From: Mycobacterium sp. 852014-52450_SCH5900713
GTDB taxonomy: Bacteria; Actinomycetota; Actinomycetes; Mycobacteriales; Mycobacteriaceae
DNA: 64,000 nt
NCBI RefSeq assembly: GCF_001667075.1
Contig: NZ_LZIL01000011.1
Location: 1 to 64,000 of the forward strand
Reading direction: 5' to 3'
This document shows positions 10,305 to 19,122 of the stretch, one piece after another; positions within the stretch are counted from its first letter, which is position 1; the number at the start of each line of letters is the position of its first letter. The notes beneath the pieces were generated by a model. That model saw only the letters and a list, made by a program, of their open reading frames with translations. It did no database searches and was not told the origin of the DNA. A program made the position numbers and the translations under genes.

Positions 10305-11159
10305 ATGTCGGCTCCGCCCCTCTTCCGCCTTGTCGGTGAGCGACGGGTTTCTGTGGTGCGCGACGCCGCGGCCGTTTGGCGGGTTTTCGACGAGGATCCC
10401 GTCGGATCCTGCATGGTCGCGGCCCGGGTGGCGGACCACGGCATCGACCCCAATTCCATCGGCGGGGAACTGTGGACCCTGCGCGGCGCGGAAGAGTCGC
10501 TGTGCTTCGCCGGCGCCAACCTGATCCCACTGCGCGGCGCACCGCAGGACATGGACGCCTTCGCCGACGAGGCGATGAGTGGGACGCGCCGCTGTTCGTC
10601 GCTGGTCGGCCGGTCCGATCTGGTGATGCGGATGTGGGAGCGGCTCGAGTCGGCGTGGGGCCCGGCCCGGGACGTGCGCGACCACCAGCCGTTGCTGTCG
10701 CTGTCGAGGCACCCCAACTGCGAGATCGACCCCGGGGTGCGCCAGGTTCGGCCGGACGAGCTGGACGCCTATTTGGTGGCCGCCGTGGACATGTTCATCG
10801 GCGAGGTGGGCGTCGACCCGCGGATCGGCGACGGCGGTCGGGGTTACCGGCGCCGGGTGGCCAGCCTCATCGCGGCCGGTCGCGCCTGGGCCCGCTTCGA
10901 GCACGGCCAGGTCGTCTTCAAGGCCGAAGTCGGCTCGCAGTCGCCGGGCGTCGGCCAGATCCAAGGGGTGTGGGTGCATCCCGAGTGGCGCGGCCTGGGG
11001 CTCGGTACCGCCGGCACCGCGACCGTTGCCGCCGTCATCGTCGGGAGCGGGCGCACCGCCAGCCTGTACGTGAACAGCTTCAACACCGTGGCCCGCGCCG
11101 CATACGCCCGAGTCGGCTTCGCCGAGGTCGGCACCTTCGCGACGGTGCTGCTGGACTAG
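10305..11159 (+). CDS. GNAT acetyltransferase with DUF4081 domain
   Basis: 284-aa protein, the same length as recalled for Rv2867c. The N-terminal half (to about residue 140) fits the DUF4081 module. The C-terminal half is a GNAT fold: IQGVWVHPEWRGLGLGTAGTA carries the acetyl-CoA motif A, and LYVNSFNTVARAAYARVGF the motif B Asn-rich turn. Acceptor unknown. A GC hairpin follows. In M. tuberculosis the relFG toxin-antitoxin genes lie next; they are absent here. Confidence 0.85.
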   Translation: MSAPPLFRLVGERRVSVVRDAAAVWRVFDEDPVGSCMVAARVADHGIDPNSIGGELWTLRGAEESLCFAGANLIPLRGAPQDMDAFADEAMSGTRRCSSLVGRSDLVMRMWERLESAWGPARDVRDHQPLLSLSRHPNCEIDPGVRQVRPDELDAYLVAAVDMFIGEVGVDPRIGDGGRGYRRRVASLIAAGRAWARFEHGQVVFKAEVGSQSPGVGQIQGVWVHPEWRGLGLGTAGTATVAAVIVGSGRTASLYVNSFNTVARAAYARVGFAEVGTFATVLLD

Positions 11160-11165
11160 GGGTAA

Positions 11166-11187
11166 GGCGCCCCCCGCTCGGGGCGCC
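11166..11187 (+). terminator. GC-rich hairpin after the GNAT gene
   Basis: A perfect 8-bp stem (GGCGCCCC at 11166-11173 and GGGGCGCC at 11180-11187) with a 6-nt loop starts 7 nt after the GNAT stop. No U-run follows, as for most mycobacterial terminators. Confidence 0.6.
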
Positions 11188-11259
11188 CTGTGCACGTAAC
11201 GGCTCGGTCTCGGAGTGTCTGCGCAGGTGTTGGCCCCGCAGTTCATAACATCTGTACCG

Positions 11260-13077
11260 ATGGTCACAAAAGCCTCATTGGTATCAACCGCTTCCGGCCT
11301 GCTGCTCGTCGGCGTCGTCGCCCTGTCCGGATGCACACCGCGGCCCGACGGCCCCGGTCCCGCGGCCGAAAAGTTCTTCGGCGCCCTGGCGATCGGTGAC
11401 ACCGCCACGGCCGCCCAACTCAGCGACAACCCCAACGAGGCCCGCGAAGCGTTGAACGCGGCCTGGGCGGGCCTGCAGGCGACCCACCTGGACACGCAGA
11501 TTCTCAACGCCAAGTACGCCGAGGACACCGGCACGATCGGCTACCGCTTCACCTGGCACCTGCCCAAGAACCGGACCTGGGCCTACGACGGCCAGCTGAA
11601 AATGGCCCGCGACGAGGGGCGCTGGGAGGTCCGGTGGACCCCCACCGACCTGCACCCCAAGCTGGGCGAGCACCAGACGTTCGCATTGCGCGCGGATCGA
11701 CCGCGGCGCGCCTCGGTCAACGAACTCGGCGGCAGCGACGTCTTGGTGCCCGGCTACCTGTACCACTACACGCTGGACGCCACCCAGGCCGGATCCGGAG
11801 CAGCCCTGAGCGGGACGGCGCACGCGATCGTGGACGTCCTGCACCCCTTCAACGGCACGCTGAACGACCCGCAGTTGCTGGCCGAGCAGGCCAGCTCGGC
11901 GACCCAGCCGGTGGACCTGGTGACGCTGCATCCCGACGACAACGACAAGGTCTTCCCGGCGATCGGCCGGCTGCCCGGGGTGGTGGTCACGCCCCAGCCC
12001 GAGATGCTGCCGACGGACCCGCATTTCGCGTCGGCGGTCATGTCCGAGGTGAAGAAGGCCGTGGTCGACCAACTCGACGGCGAGGCGGGCTGGCGGGTGG
12101 TCAGCGTCAACCAGAACGGGGTCGAAGTCGAAGTCCTGCACGAGGTGCAGGGATCACCGGCGCCGTCGATCTCCATCACGCTGGACCGGGTGGTGCAGAA
12201 CGCCGCCCAGCGCGCGGTCGACAACAAGGGCGGCAAGGCGATGATCGTCGTGATCAAGCCGTCGACCGGGGAGATCCTTGCCATCGCGCAGAACGGGGGC
12301 GCCGATGCTGACGGCCTGCTGGCGACCACCGGCCTGTTTCCGCCCGGGTCGACGTTCAAGATGGTCACCGCCGGCGCCGCCGTCGATCGCGACATGGCCA
12401 CGCCCAACTCGATGCTGGGCTGCCCGGGCCATCTCGACATCGGGCACCGCACCATCCCCAACTACGGTGGCTTCGACCTGGGCGTGGTGCCGATGGCGCG
12501 CGCTTTCGCCAGCTCGTGCAACACGACATTCGCGGAGTTGAGCAGCCGGCTGCCGCCTCGGGGTCTGACCCAGACGGCCGCCCAATACGGGATCGGGCTC
12601 GACTACGCGGTGGACGGCATCACCACGGTGACCGGGTCGGTGCCACCCACGGTGGATCTGGCCGAGCGCACGGAGGACGGCTTCGGCCAGGGCAAGGTGC
12701 TGGCCACCCCGTTCGGCATGGCCCTGGTGGCGGCGACCATTGCCGCCGGCAAGACCCCGACGCCGCAGCTCATCGCCGGTCGGCCGACCGCGGTCCAGGG
12801 CGATACCACGCCGATCAGCCCGAAGATGGTGGACGCGCTGCGGCCCATGATGCGGCTGGTGGTAACCAACGGGACCGCCAAGGAGATCGCCGGCTGCGGC
12901 GCGGTCTACGGGAAGACGGGTGAGGCCGAGTTCCCGGGCGGATCGCACTCATGGTTCGCCGGATATCGCGGCGACCTGGCGTTCGCCTCGCTGATCGTCG
13001 GGGGCGGTAGCTCAGAGTGGGCCGTGCGGATGACGAAGTTCATGTTCGAATCGCTGCCGCCGGACTTCCTGGCCTAG
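11260..13077 (+). CDS. Penicillin-binding lipoprotein
   Basis: 605-aa class B-like PBP, matching Rv2864c (603 aa). It has a lipoprotein signal with lipobox ALSGC (Cys25), then an NTF2-like MecA_N domain (about 35-150), a dimerisation region, and the transpeptidase domain. Active-site motifs are STFK (Ser364, Lys367), SCN (419-421) and KTG (552-554). It should crosslink peptidoglycan outside the membrane and bind beta-lactams. The start at 11260 puts the signal peptide at the N-terminus; the longer frame from 11215 would bury it. Confidence 0.93.
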   Translation: MVTKASLVSTASGLLLVGVVALSGCTPRPDGPGPAAEKFFGALAIGDTATAAQLSDNPNEAREALNAAWAGLQATHLDTQILNAKYAEDTGTIGYRFTWHLPKNRTWAYDGQLKMARDEGRWEVRWTPTDLHPKLGEHQTFALRADRPRRASVNELGGSDVLVPGYLYHYTLDATQAGSGAALSGTAHAIVDVLHPFNGTLNDPQLLAEQASSATQPVDLVTLHPDDNDKVFPAIGRLPGVVVTPQPEMLPTDPHFASAVMSEVKKAVVDQLDGEAGWRVVSVNQNGVEVEVLHEVQGSPAPSISITLDRVVQNAAQRAVDNKGGKAMIVVIKPSTGEILAIAQNGGADADGLLATTGLFPPGSTFKMVTAGAAVDRDMATPNSMLGCPGHLDIGHRTIPNYGGFDLGVVPMARAFASSCNTTFAELSSRLPPRGLTQTAAQYGIGLDYAVDGITTVTGSVPPTVDLAERTEDGFGQGKVLATPFGMALVAATIAAGKTPTPQLIAGRPTAVQGDTTPISPKMVDALRPMMRLVVTNGTAKEIAGCGAVYGKTGEAEFPGGSHSWFAGYRGDLAFASLIVGGGSSEWAVRMTKFMFESLPPDFLA

Positions 13078-13117
13078 CGCGCGATCCGTGGGGCCGCTTC
13101 GGCGGTAAATTGCGAAC

Positions 13118-13723
13118 ATGACGGATACCGGCGGCGACATGGTGGCATTACGGGTCTCCGACGCCGACCGCAACGGCACGATGCGGCGACTGCACAACGC
13201 CGTCGCGCTCGGGCTGATCGATATCGACGAGTTCGAGCAGCGCTCGTCGCAGGTGTCCTACGCGCGCACCCGGGGAGAGCTCGACGGGCTGGTCGGCGAC
13301 CTGCCCGGTCCTGGCGCGATCGTCACCTCCGCGGCCGACCGGGTCGAGCTGCGCGGCTGGGCCGGCTCGCTCAAGCGCCAGGGCGAATGGACGGTGCCCA
13401 CCCGGCTGGCGTTGGTCCGCCGGCTGGGCTCCATCGAGCTCGACCTCACCAAGGCCCGGTTCGCGGGCCCGGTCGTGGTCGTCGAACTCGACATGCGGTT
13501 CGGCTCGGTGGAGATCCGGTTGCCGGACGGCGCCAGCGCGTCGATCGACGACGTGGAGGTCTACGTGGGCAGCGCCAGCGACCGCCGCAAGGACGCGCCG
13601 GGCGAAGGCCGGCCGCACGTCGTGCTGACGGGACGGGTGGTGTGCGGCTCGGTGATCATCCGCGGGCCGCGGCGCTCGTTGATCCGCGGCCGCTTCGGCG
13701 GAGCCGCCGCGCGGCGCGATTAA
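13118..13723 (+). CDS. DUF1707 domain protein
   Basis: 201 aa. The N-terminal 60 residues ([22 protein letters not shown], then [20 protein letters not shown]) are a typical DUF1707 helical domain. The rest is a beta-rich domain rich in Val and Arg. No transmembrane segment, so it is probably cytosolic. It corresponds in place and size to Rv2862c. It lies 40 nt after the PBP gene; the vapBC pair I recall beside it in M. tuberculosis is absent. Function unknown. Confidence 0.75.
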   Translation: MTDTGGDMVALRVSDADRNGTMRRLHNAVALGLIDIDEFEQRSSQVSYARTRGELDGLVGDLPGPGAIVTSAADRVELRGWAGSLKRQGEWTVPTRLALVRRLGSIELDLTKARFAGPVVVVELDMRFGSVEIRLPDGASASIDDVEVYVGSASDRRKDAPGEGRPHVVLTGRVVCGSVIIRGPRRSLIRGRFGGAAARRD

Positions 13724-13733
13724 GCTGGTCGCC

Positions 13734-14591
13734 ATGCCTGCTCGCACTGCGCTTTCCCCCGGAGAGTTGTCCCCGACTCTGCCGGTGCCCGGCCGCATTC
13801 CCCGTCCGGAGTATGCCTGGCAGCCCACCGTGCGGGAGGGCAGCGAGCCGTGGGTACAGACCCCCGAGGTGATCGAGAAGATGCGGGTCGCCGGCCGGAT
13901 CGCGGCCGGCGCGCTGCAGGAGGCGGGCAAAGCGGTGGCGCCCGGGGTGACGACCGACGAATTGGACCGGATCGCCCACGAGTACATGATCGACCACGGC
14001 GCCTACCCGTCGACCCTGGGCTACAAGGGCTTCCCGAAGTCGTGCTGCACGTCGCTCAACGAGGTCATCTGCCACGGGATCCCGGACTCGACGGTGGTCG
14101 AGGACGGCGACATCGTCAACATCGACGTCACGGCCTACATCGACGGGGTGCACGGCGACACCAACGCGACTTTCCTGGCCGGCGACGTCGCGCAGGAGCA
14201 CCGGCTGCTCGTGGAGCGCACCCACGAGGCGACGATGCGCGCGATCAACGCCGTCAAGCCGGGGCGGGCGCTGTCGGTCGTCGGCCGCGTCATCGAGGCG
14301 TACGCGAATCGGTTCGGGTACAACGTGGTTCGTGACTTCACCGGTCACGGCATCGGCACGACGTTTCACAACGGGCTGGTCGTGTTGCACTACGACCAGC
14401 CCTCGGTGACGACGGTCATGCAGCCGGGGATGACGTTCACCATCGAACCGATGATCAACCTCGGCGGCCTGGACTACGAGATCTGGGACGACGGCTGGAC
14501 GGTGGTCACCAAGGACCGCAAGTGGACCGCGCAGTTCGAGCACACGTTGCTGGTGACCGACACCGGCGTTGAAATCCTCACCTCGATATAA
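13734..14591 (+). CDS. mapB: Type I methionine aminopeptidase
   Basis: 285 aa, identical in length to M. tuberculosis MapB. It removes N-terminal Met from nascent proteins. A proline-rich N-terminal extension of about 40 residues is typical of the actinobacterial 1c form. Metal ligands are all present: D131, D142, H205, E238 and E269, with the substrate His at 114. The ATG at 13734 starts 10 nt after the DUF1707 gene, suggesting co-transcription. Confidence 0.96.
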   Translation: MPARTALSPGELSPTLPVPGRIPRPEYAWQPTVREGSEPWVQTPEVIEKMRVAGRIAAGALQEAGKAVAPGVTTDELDRIAHEYMIDHGAYPSTLGYKGFPKSCCTSLNEVICHGIPDSTVVEDGDIVNIDVTAYIDGVHGDTNATFLAGDVAQEHRLLVERTHEATMRAINAVKPGRALSVVGRVIEAYANRFGYNVVRDFTGHGIGTTFHNGLVVLHYDQPSVTTVMQPGMTFTIEPMINLGGLDYEIWDDGWTVVTKDRKWTAQFEHTLLVTDTGVEILTSI

Positions 14592-14605
14592 CAAGCCGTG
14601 AATCC

Positions 14606-16117
14606 TTGAGCGGGGCGCTGCTGGTCGCCGGCACCAGCTCCGACGCCGGGAAATCGGTGGTAGTCGCCGGCCTGTGTCGATTGCTGGCACGCCGCGGCGT
14701 TCGGGTGGCGCCGTTCAAGGCGCAGAACATGTCCAACAATTCCGTGGTCACCGTGGAAGGCGGCGAGATCGGCCGGGCCCAGGCCCTCCAGGCGCGGGCG
14801 GCGGGGCTGCAGCCCAGCGTGCGGTTCAATCCGATCCTGCTCAAACCCGGCAGTGACCGGACGTCGCAATTGGTGATTCGCGGCCAGGTCGCGGATTCGG
14901 TCACGGCGGCAAGCTATGTGCGGCATCGCGAGCGCCTGGCGGGGATCGTCGCCGACGAATTGTCTTGCCTGCGCAATGATTTCGATGCCGTCATCTGCGA
15001 GGGGGCCGGCTCGCCGGCCGAAATCAACCTGCGTGCCACGGATTTGGCGAACATGGGCCTGGCCCGGGCCGCGAACCTGCCGGTGATCCTGGTCGGAGAC
15101 ATCGACCGGGGCGGCCTGCTCGCCCATCTATTCGGAACGGTCGCGGTGCTCGAGCCCGACGACCAGGCACTGATTGCCGGGTTCGTGGTCAACAAATTCC
15201 GCGGCGACCCCGCACTGCTGGAACCCGGATTGCGGCAATTGCACGCGATGACCGGCCGTCCGACCTACGGCGTGCTGCCCTACGCCGACGAACTCTGGCT
15301 GGACGCCGAGGACTCGCTGTCGGTGGTCGCGCGCCGCCTCGTCGGCACCCCGGAACCGCCGCGCGGGAGCGAGTGGCTGCGGGTGGCCGCGATCCGGTTG
15401 CCCCGGATCTCCAACTCCACCGACGTGGAGGCGCTGGCGTGCGAGCCTGGCGTCGCGGTCCGCTGGAGCGCCGACCCCGCCGACCTGGCCGACACCGACC
15501 TGATCGTGATTCCCGGCAGCAAATCCACCGTCGCCGACCTGACCTGGCTACGCGATCACGGCCTGGCCGAGGCGATCACCGCGCACGCCGCGGCCGGCAA
15601 GCCGGTGCTCGGGATCTGCGGCGGTTTTCAAATGCTGTGCCGGCGCCTCGACGACCCGGTGGAATCGGGACTCGGCGAAGTCGCCGGGCTGGGGCTGCTG
15701 GACGCGGACATCGCCTTCGGCGAAACCAAGATCCTGCGCCGGTGGCCGCCGCCGCTCGCCGGATACGAGATCCATCACGGCCGGGTGTCGCGCTGCGCGG
15801 AGGACATCTGGTTCGGCGCGCAGGGCGGGCGCGACTGCCAACCGCACGGCCTGGTTCGCGGCGCGGTCTTCGGCACCCATTGGCACGGCCTGCTCGACAA
15901 CGACGACTTCCGCCGCGCGTGGCTCACCGGCGTCGCGGCCGCGGCAGGCCGTGACGGGTTCGTCGTCGCCGACACCAACGTGGCCGCGCGGCGCGATGCC
16001 CAGCTCGATGTGATCGCCGATCTGCTGGCTGCCCACCTCGACACCGACGCTGTCCTCGGCCTGCTGGACGGTCCGCCGCCCCGCCGCCCGCACCTGGCAA
16101 CTCGGTTGTGGCCGTAG
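14606..16117 (+). CDS. cobQ: Adenosylcobyric acid synthase CobQ
   Basis: 503-aa amidotransferase that amidates four side chains of adenosylcobyrinic acid diamide in cobalamin synthesis. The N-terminal BioD-like ATPase has GTSSDAGKS and the CobQ-diagnostic [11 protein letters not shown]. The C-terminal triad-type GATase has the nucleophile Cys338 in GICGGF and His425 in THWHG. TTG at 14606 is the only start giving the complete P-loop N-terminus. M. tuberculosis carries its cobQ1 elsewhere, so this is a position difference. It shares B12 function with cobO, cobB and cysG 30 kb downstream. Confidence 0.92.
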   Translation: MSGALLVAGTSSDAGKSVVVAGLCRLLARRGVRVAPFKAQNMSNNSVVTVEGGEIGRAQALQARAAGLQPSVRFNPILLKPGSDRTSQLVIRGQVADSVTAASYVRHRERLAGIVADELSCLRNDFDAVICEGAGSPAEINLRATDLANMGLARAANLPVILVGDIDRGGLLAHLFGTVAVLEPDDQALIAGFVVNKFRGDPALLEPGLRQLHAMTGRPTYGVLPYADELWLDAEDSLSVVARRLVGTPEPPRGSEWLRVAAIRLPRISNSTDVEALACEPGVAVRWSADPADLADTDLIVIPGSKSTVADLTWLRDHGLAEAITAHAAAGKPVLGICGGFQMLCRRLDDPVESGLGEVAGLGLLDADIAFGETKILRRWPPPLAGYEIHHGRVSRCAEDIWFGAQGGRDCQPHGLVRGAVFGTHWHGLLDNDDFRRAWLTGVAAAAGRDGFVVADTNVAARRDAQLDVIADLLAAHLDTDAVLGLLDGPPPRRPHLATRLWP

Positions 16118-16159
16118 GGCATTCGCCGAGGCCCGGCGGTATGCCGACCGAATTGACGG

Positions 16160-16176
16160 CGACGCAAAACGCGTCG
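16160..16176. terminator. Small hairpin after cobQ
   Basis: CGACGC at 16160-16165 pairs with GCGTCG at 16171-16176 around an AAAAC loop, 43 nt past the cobQ stop. It is a weak candidate; the remaining bases to 16260 show nothing recognisable. Confidence 0.3.
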
Positions 16177-16260
16177 CGCGAGCCCGCCGGGATAGCCGCT
16201 GAACGCGGGGATGTGGAGAAATCGTCGCGCGCGTGGGCCGGTCGGTTGTAGCGTGCGTAG

Positions 16261-16821
16261 ATGCCCTCAATGATGACCACGCTCGACGGGTTCCCCGTCC
16301 CGGTAGCGGTGGCCGGTCCGGAACAGGGCGTCGTGGTCGTCATTCTGGGCGACGAGGAGCGCATCCCCGCCGCGTACGACGCGGTCTGCGAACGGCTGCA
16401 CACCGCGTCGCTTCGGACGGTCGTCATCGGTCTCGATCCGCGCCTGACCCCCAAGTCGGTCGTCGGCATCCTCGACGTGCTGGGAATCGGGTGGGCCGTG
16501 GTGGTCGGCGACCGTGCCGGCGGCGAACTGGCCTGGGAACTCGCCGCGACGAAGCTGGGCCGGTTCGTCGGCCTGGTGGTGATCGATCGCGGCCATCCGC
16601 GGGCGGCCGATCGCGACGGCGCGGTTCGCGACGGGCATTGCCCGCCGGTGGAGATCGGCACCACGGTCCTGGTCAGCTCCCCGGCCGCGCGGGCGGTGGC
16701 GCGCGCCAGCCAGCAGTATGTCTACGCCGAGTACCGCGTGGTGCATTTGGGCCGGCGGACGGTGCAGGAGTCGACGGCACAGTTGGCCGCCGAGATCGTG
16801 TTGCGCACCAGTACCTGGTAA
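16261..16821 (+). CDS. Alpha/beta-hydrolase-like protein lacking the nucleophile
   Basis: 186 aa. Alternating beta strands and helices (VVVVILGDEERIP, LRTVVIGLDP, GWAVVVGDRAGGELAWELA, FVGLVVIDRG, TTVLVSSPA) resemble a minimal alpha/beta-hydrolase core. At the expected nucleophile elbow GxSxG the sequence reads GDRAG, so the Ser is Arg. No lid domain is evident. It may be a binding protein rather than an enzyme. It sits between cobQ and the amidotransferase gene. Family assignment is inferred from pattern only. Confidence 0.55.
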   Translation: MPSMMTTLDGFPVPVAVAGPEQGVVVVILGDEERIPAAYDAVCERLHTASLRTVVIGLDPRLTPKSVVGILDVLGIGWAVVVGDRAGGELAWELAATKLGRFVGLVVIDRGHPRAADRDGAVRDGHCPPVEIGTTVLVSSPAARAVARASQQYVYAEYRVVHLGRRTVQESTAQLAAEIVLRTSTW

Positions 16822-16920
16822 TCCCGGCGGGCACGCCGAACACTAACTCGCACAAGCGGTTTGCCGCGACCTCGTGGATGGCGGGCGGTACCGTGTCGGT
16901 CGGGGAAAGGATACGCGGTT

Positions 16921-17655
16921 GTGAACGCCTCTGAGCGCCCGGTAGTGGGCCTGACTTCGTACCTGGAGCGGGTGCGGACCGGGATCTGGGACGTGCCGGC
17001 GGGTTATCTGCCTGCCGATTACTTCCAGGGTGTCGTGATGGCCGGCGGGGCCGCGGTGTTGCTACCGCCGCAGCCGGCGGAACCGGAGGCGGTCGGGTCG
17101 GTGCTCGACAGTCTGCACGCGCTGGTGATCACGGGCGGCTACGACGTGGATCCCGCCGCGTATGGCCAACAGCCGCATCCGACCACCGATCGGCCGCGCG
17201 CCGCCCGCGACGAATGGGAATTCGCGCTGTTGCGCGGCGCGCTGGACCGGGGACTGCCGGTGCTGGGCATCTGTCGCGGTGCGCAGGTGCTCAATGTGGC
17301 GCTGGGCGGCACCCTGCATCAGCACCTGCCGGAGGTTCTCGGGCACGACGGACATCGGGCGGGCAACGCGGTGTTCAACAGGTTGACGGTGCGCACCGCC
17401 GCCGGCAGCCGGCTGGCCGCGCTGGTCGGGGAGTCCACCGATGCGCCGTGCTACCACCATCAGGCGATCGACAAGGTCGGTGAAGGGCTGATGGTCAGCG
17501 CCTGGGACGCCGACGGCGTCATCGAGGCGCTGGAGTTGCCCGGGGACCGTTTTGTGCTTGCGGTGCAATGGCATCCGGAACAGTCCCTGGACGACTTGCG
17601 CCTCTTCGCCGCGATCGTGGACGCCGCGCGGTCGTACGCCGGGCGCGCGGGCTGA
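16921..17655 (+). CDS. Class I glutamine amidotransferase, PuuD-like
   Basis: 244-aa peptidase C26 family protein. It has the nucleophile in LGICRGAQVLNVALGG, the conserved LHQHLPE that follows it in this family, and VQWHPEQ with the catalytic His and Glu. Relatives hydrolyse gamma-glutamyl amides such as gamma-glutamyl-GABA. The GTG at 16921 has GGAAAGG upstream; the longer frame from 16861 has no supported start. In M. tuberculosis the homologue (Rv2859c) sits with glnA4 and aldC; neither is present here, so it stands alone. Confidence 0.85.
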   Translation: MNASERPVVGLTSYLERVRTGIWDVPAGYLPADYFQGVVMAGGAAVLLPPQPAEPEAVGSVLDSLHALVITGGYDVDPAAYGQQPHPTTDRPRAARDEWEFALLRGALDRGLPVLGICRGAQVLNVALGGTLHQHLPEVLGHDGHRAGNAVFNRLTVRTAAGSRLAALVGESTDAPCYHHQAIDKVGEGLMVSAWDADGVIEALELPGDRFVLAVQWHPEQSLDDLRLFAAIVDAARSYAGRAG

Positions 17656-17663
17656 CCCGCGCG

Positions 17664-18551
17664 CTACGCAACCGTTCCACGGTAGACGGCCATCGGCGCC
17701 GCGGCCGTCGCCCAGACCCGTGGCACCGACAACGCCCCGGCCGACGTTGCGCGGCCGACCCGCGCGGTGATTGCCGCGCCGCGAACAGCACGATGGTCGG
17801 GCGCCAGGCAGCGCAACGCCGCCGCCTTGTTGAGCGAATTCAGGTAGTCGATCGCGATACCCGACGGCGCGGTGAGCGAGCTCAGCTTTGACAGGGCGCA
17901 GGTCGCCGGCGCGAGGGAGACGTCGAACGTGGCCAGCGGCGACAGGGACAGCGCCCGCAGCGCGCCGGGCGCGGCTGCGAGCAGCTGCCGGCCCGCCGAC
18001 ACGACCTCCGGCCCCGACTCCAGTGCCCACGTGCCCCGGCTTGCGCTGCCGGGCGGCAACGTGAACGGCACGATGGCCGCGGCATCCGCCGACGCCGCGG
18101 CGTAGGCGTGCATGGCCGCGGCGTCCTGCGCCCACATCCGTTCGTAGTCGGCCTCGGTGGCGGCGATCGCCGGGCTCGCCAGACCCAGGGAGTTCGCCAT
18201 GGTCAGCGACCTGCGCTGCACCCGGTTGGTGGCGATCGACGACGGTGGCACCGTTGCCGCTAACGCCCTTTCGTGTGCGCTCGCCGCAGCGGCGGCCTGG
18301 GTGGCCGCTTGCTCGGCGCGTATCGCGGTGGCGTCGAGCCAGGCGATGTAGGACGCCGCGGCATCGTGCCCGGGGGCGGGGTCCTCCCAGTCGGCCAGCT
18401 TCGAGGTCACCGCCCGGTAGTCCGCGACCGCGGTGTGCAGCCGAGTGGCCAGGCGGGCCCACGCCGTCGCGGCTTCGGCCATCGAGCCAGAGCCGGGGCC
18501 GGCATGCAGTTGTCCGGAAATGATTTCGGGCGGGAGCATCGTGAAATTCAT
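17664..18551 (-). CDS. PPE family protein, SVP subgroup
   Basis: 295 aa. The PPE domain (residues 1-180) begins MNFTMLPPEI and contains a WxxL-type helix pair and the Ala-rich ERALAATVPPSSIATNR region. The C-terminal part has GALSVPRVW, matching the GxxSVPxxW motif of the PPE-SVP subgroup. Such proteins are exported by ESX (type VII) systems to the cell surface. No PE partner gene is adjacent. It is preceded by a small secreted-protein gene (18653-19063), the same arrangement as the next pair. It converges on the amidotransferase gene with 8 nt between them. Confidence 0.93.
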   Translation of the reverse strand: MNFTMLPPEIISGQLHAGPGSGSMAEAATAWARLATRLHTAVADYRAVTSKLADWEDPAPGHDAAASYIAWLDATAIRAEQAATQAAAAASAHERALAATVPPSSIATNRVQRRSLTMANSLGLASPAIAATEADYERMWAQDAAAMHAYAAASADAAAIVPFTLPPGSASRGTWALESGPEVVSAGRQLLAAAPGALRALSLSPLATFDVSLAPATCALSKLSSLTAPSGIAIDYLNSLNKAAALRCLAPDHRAVRGAAITARVGRATSAGALSVPRVWATAAAPMAVYRGTVA

Positions 18552-18652
18552 CGCTATCTCTGCCTAACGACGGCGGTGGGGCCGCGGTTCGAACGGGACT
18601 CTTCTGTTGGGACGTAGGCCAGGGGGTTACAGGCCTACCTGCCAAGGAGCCC

Positions 18653-19063
18653 TCAGCAGCGGGCGACGCAGAGCAGCGTCAACAGATCCCGGTCTGACGG
18701 AACCGCCCCGGGCGCACGGGATGGTGCGCGGGGCAGCCGAAATACCGTGGCCGCAAACGAAGTCGGTAATGCCGACCCGATCGATGGCGGCGACGAGCGG
18801 GCCCACGTCGGCGGCCGATCCCGCGTCATCCACGCGGTCTTGGTGGTCTTGTGATGTGTCGGCGAGGAGCCGGCGGAAAAGCCCGGCGCGGCAGCGCTCG
18901 CGTTATGCGCTTGCACGTGTGTGGCATTCACGCGGGCGAGTCCGGAGACCGCGCCCCCACGCGATGCCCAACCCGCGGTGACCGCACAGGACACGCCGAG
19001 CACCGCGACGATTGCGATGACCGACCGCCATCGTCGAGTTCCACGGGTGTCGCCGACTGTCAC
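18653..19063 (-). CDS. Small secreted or anchored protein paired with PPE
   Basis: 136 aa, GTG start at 19063. A basic N-terminus and a hydrophobic run (SVIAIVAVLGVSCAVTAGWA) make a signal peptide or anchor. The C-terminus PSRAP...DLLTLLCVAR resembles that of the protein at 20252-20698, with about 12 of 23 residues identical. The middle is Ser/Pro/Thr-rich. A codon-plausible alternative frame (VDDAGSAADVGPLVAAIDRV) runs through 18700-18833, so a frameshift is possible. Lies between two PPE genes. Function unknown. Confidence 0.5.
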   Translation of the reverse strand: MTVGDTRGTRRWRSVIAIVAVLGVSCAVTAGWASRGGAVSGLARVNATHVQAHNASAAAPGFSAGSSPTHHKTTKTAWMTRDRPPTWARSSPPSIGSALPTSFAATVFRLPRAPSRAPGAVPSDRDLLTLLCVARC

Positions 19064-19122
19064 AGTGGCCCGAACCTACAACACGAGGCTTGGCCGACAA
19101 GCCCAGCGAGCTGTGAAAACGA

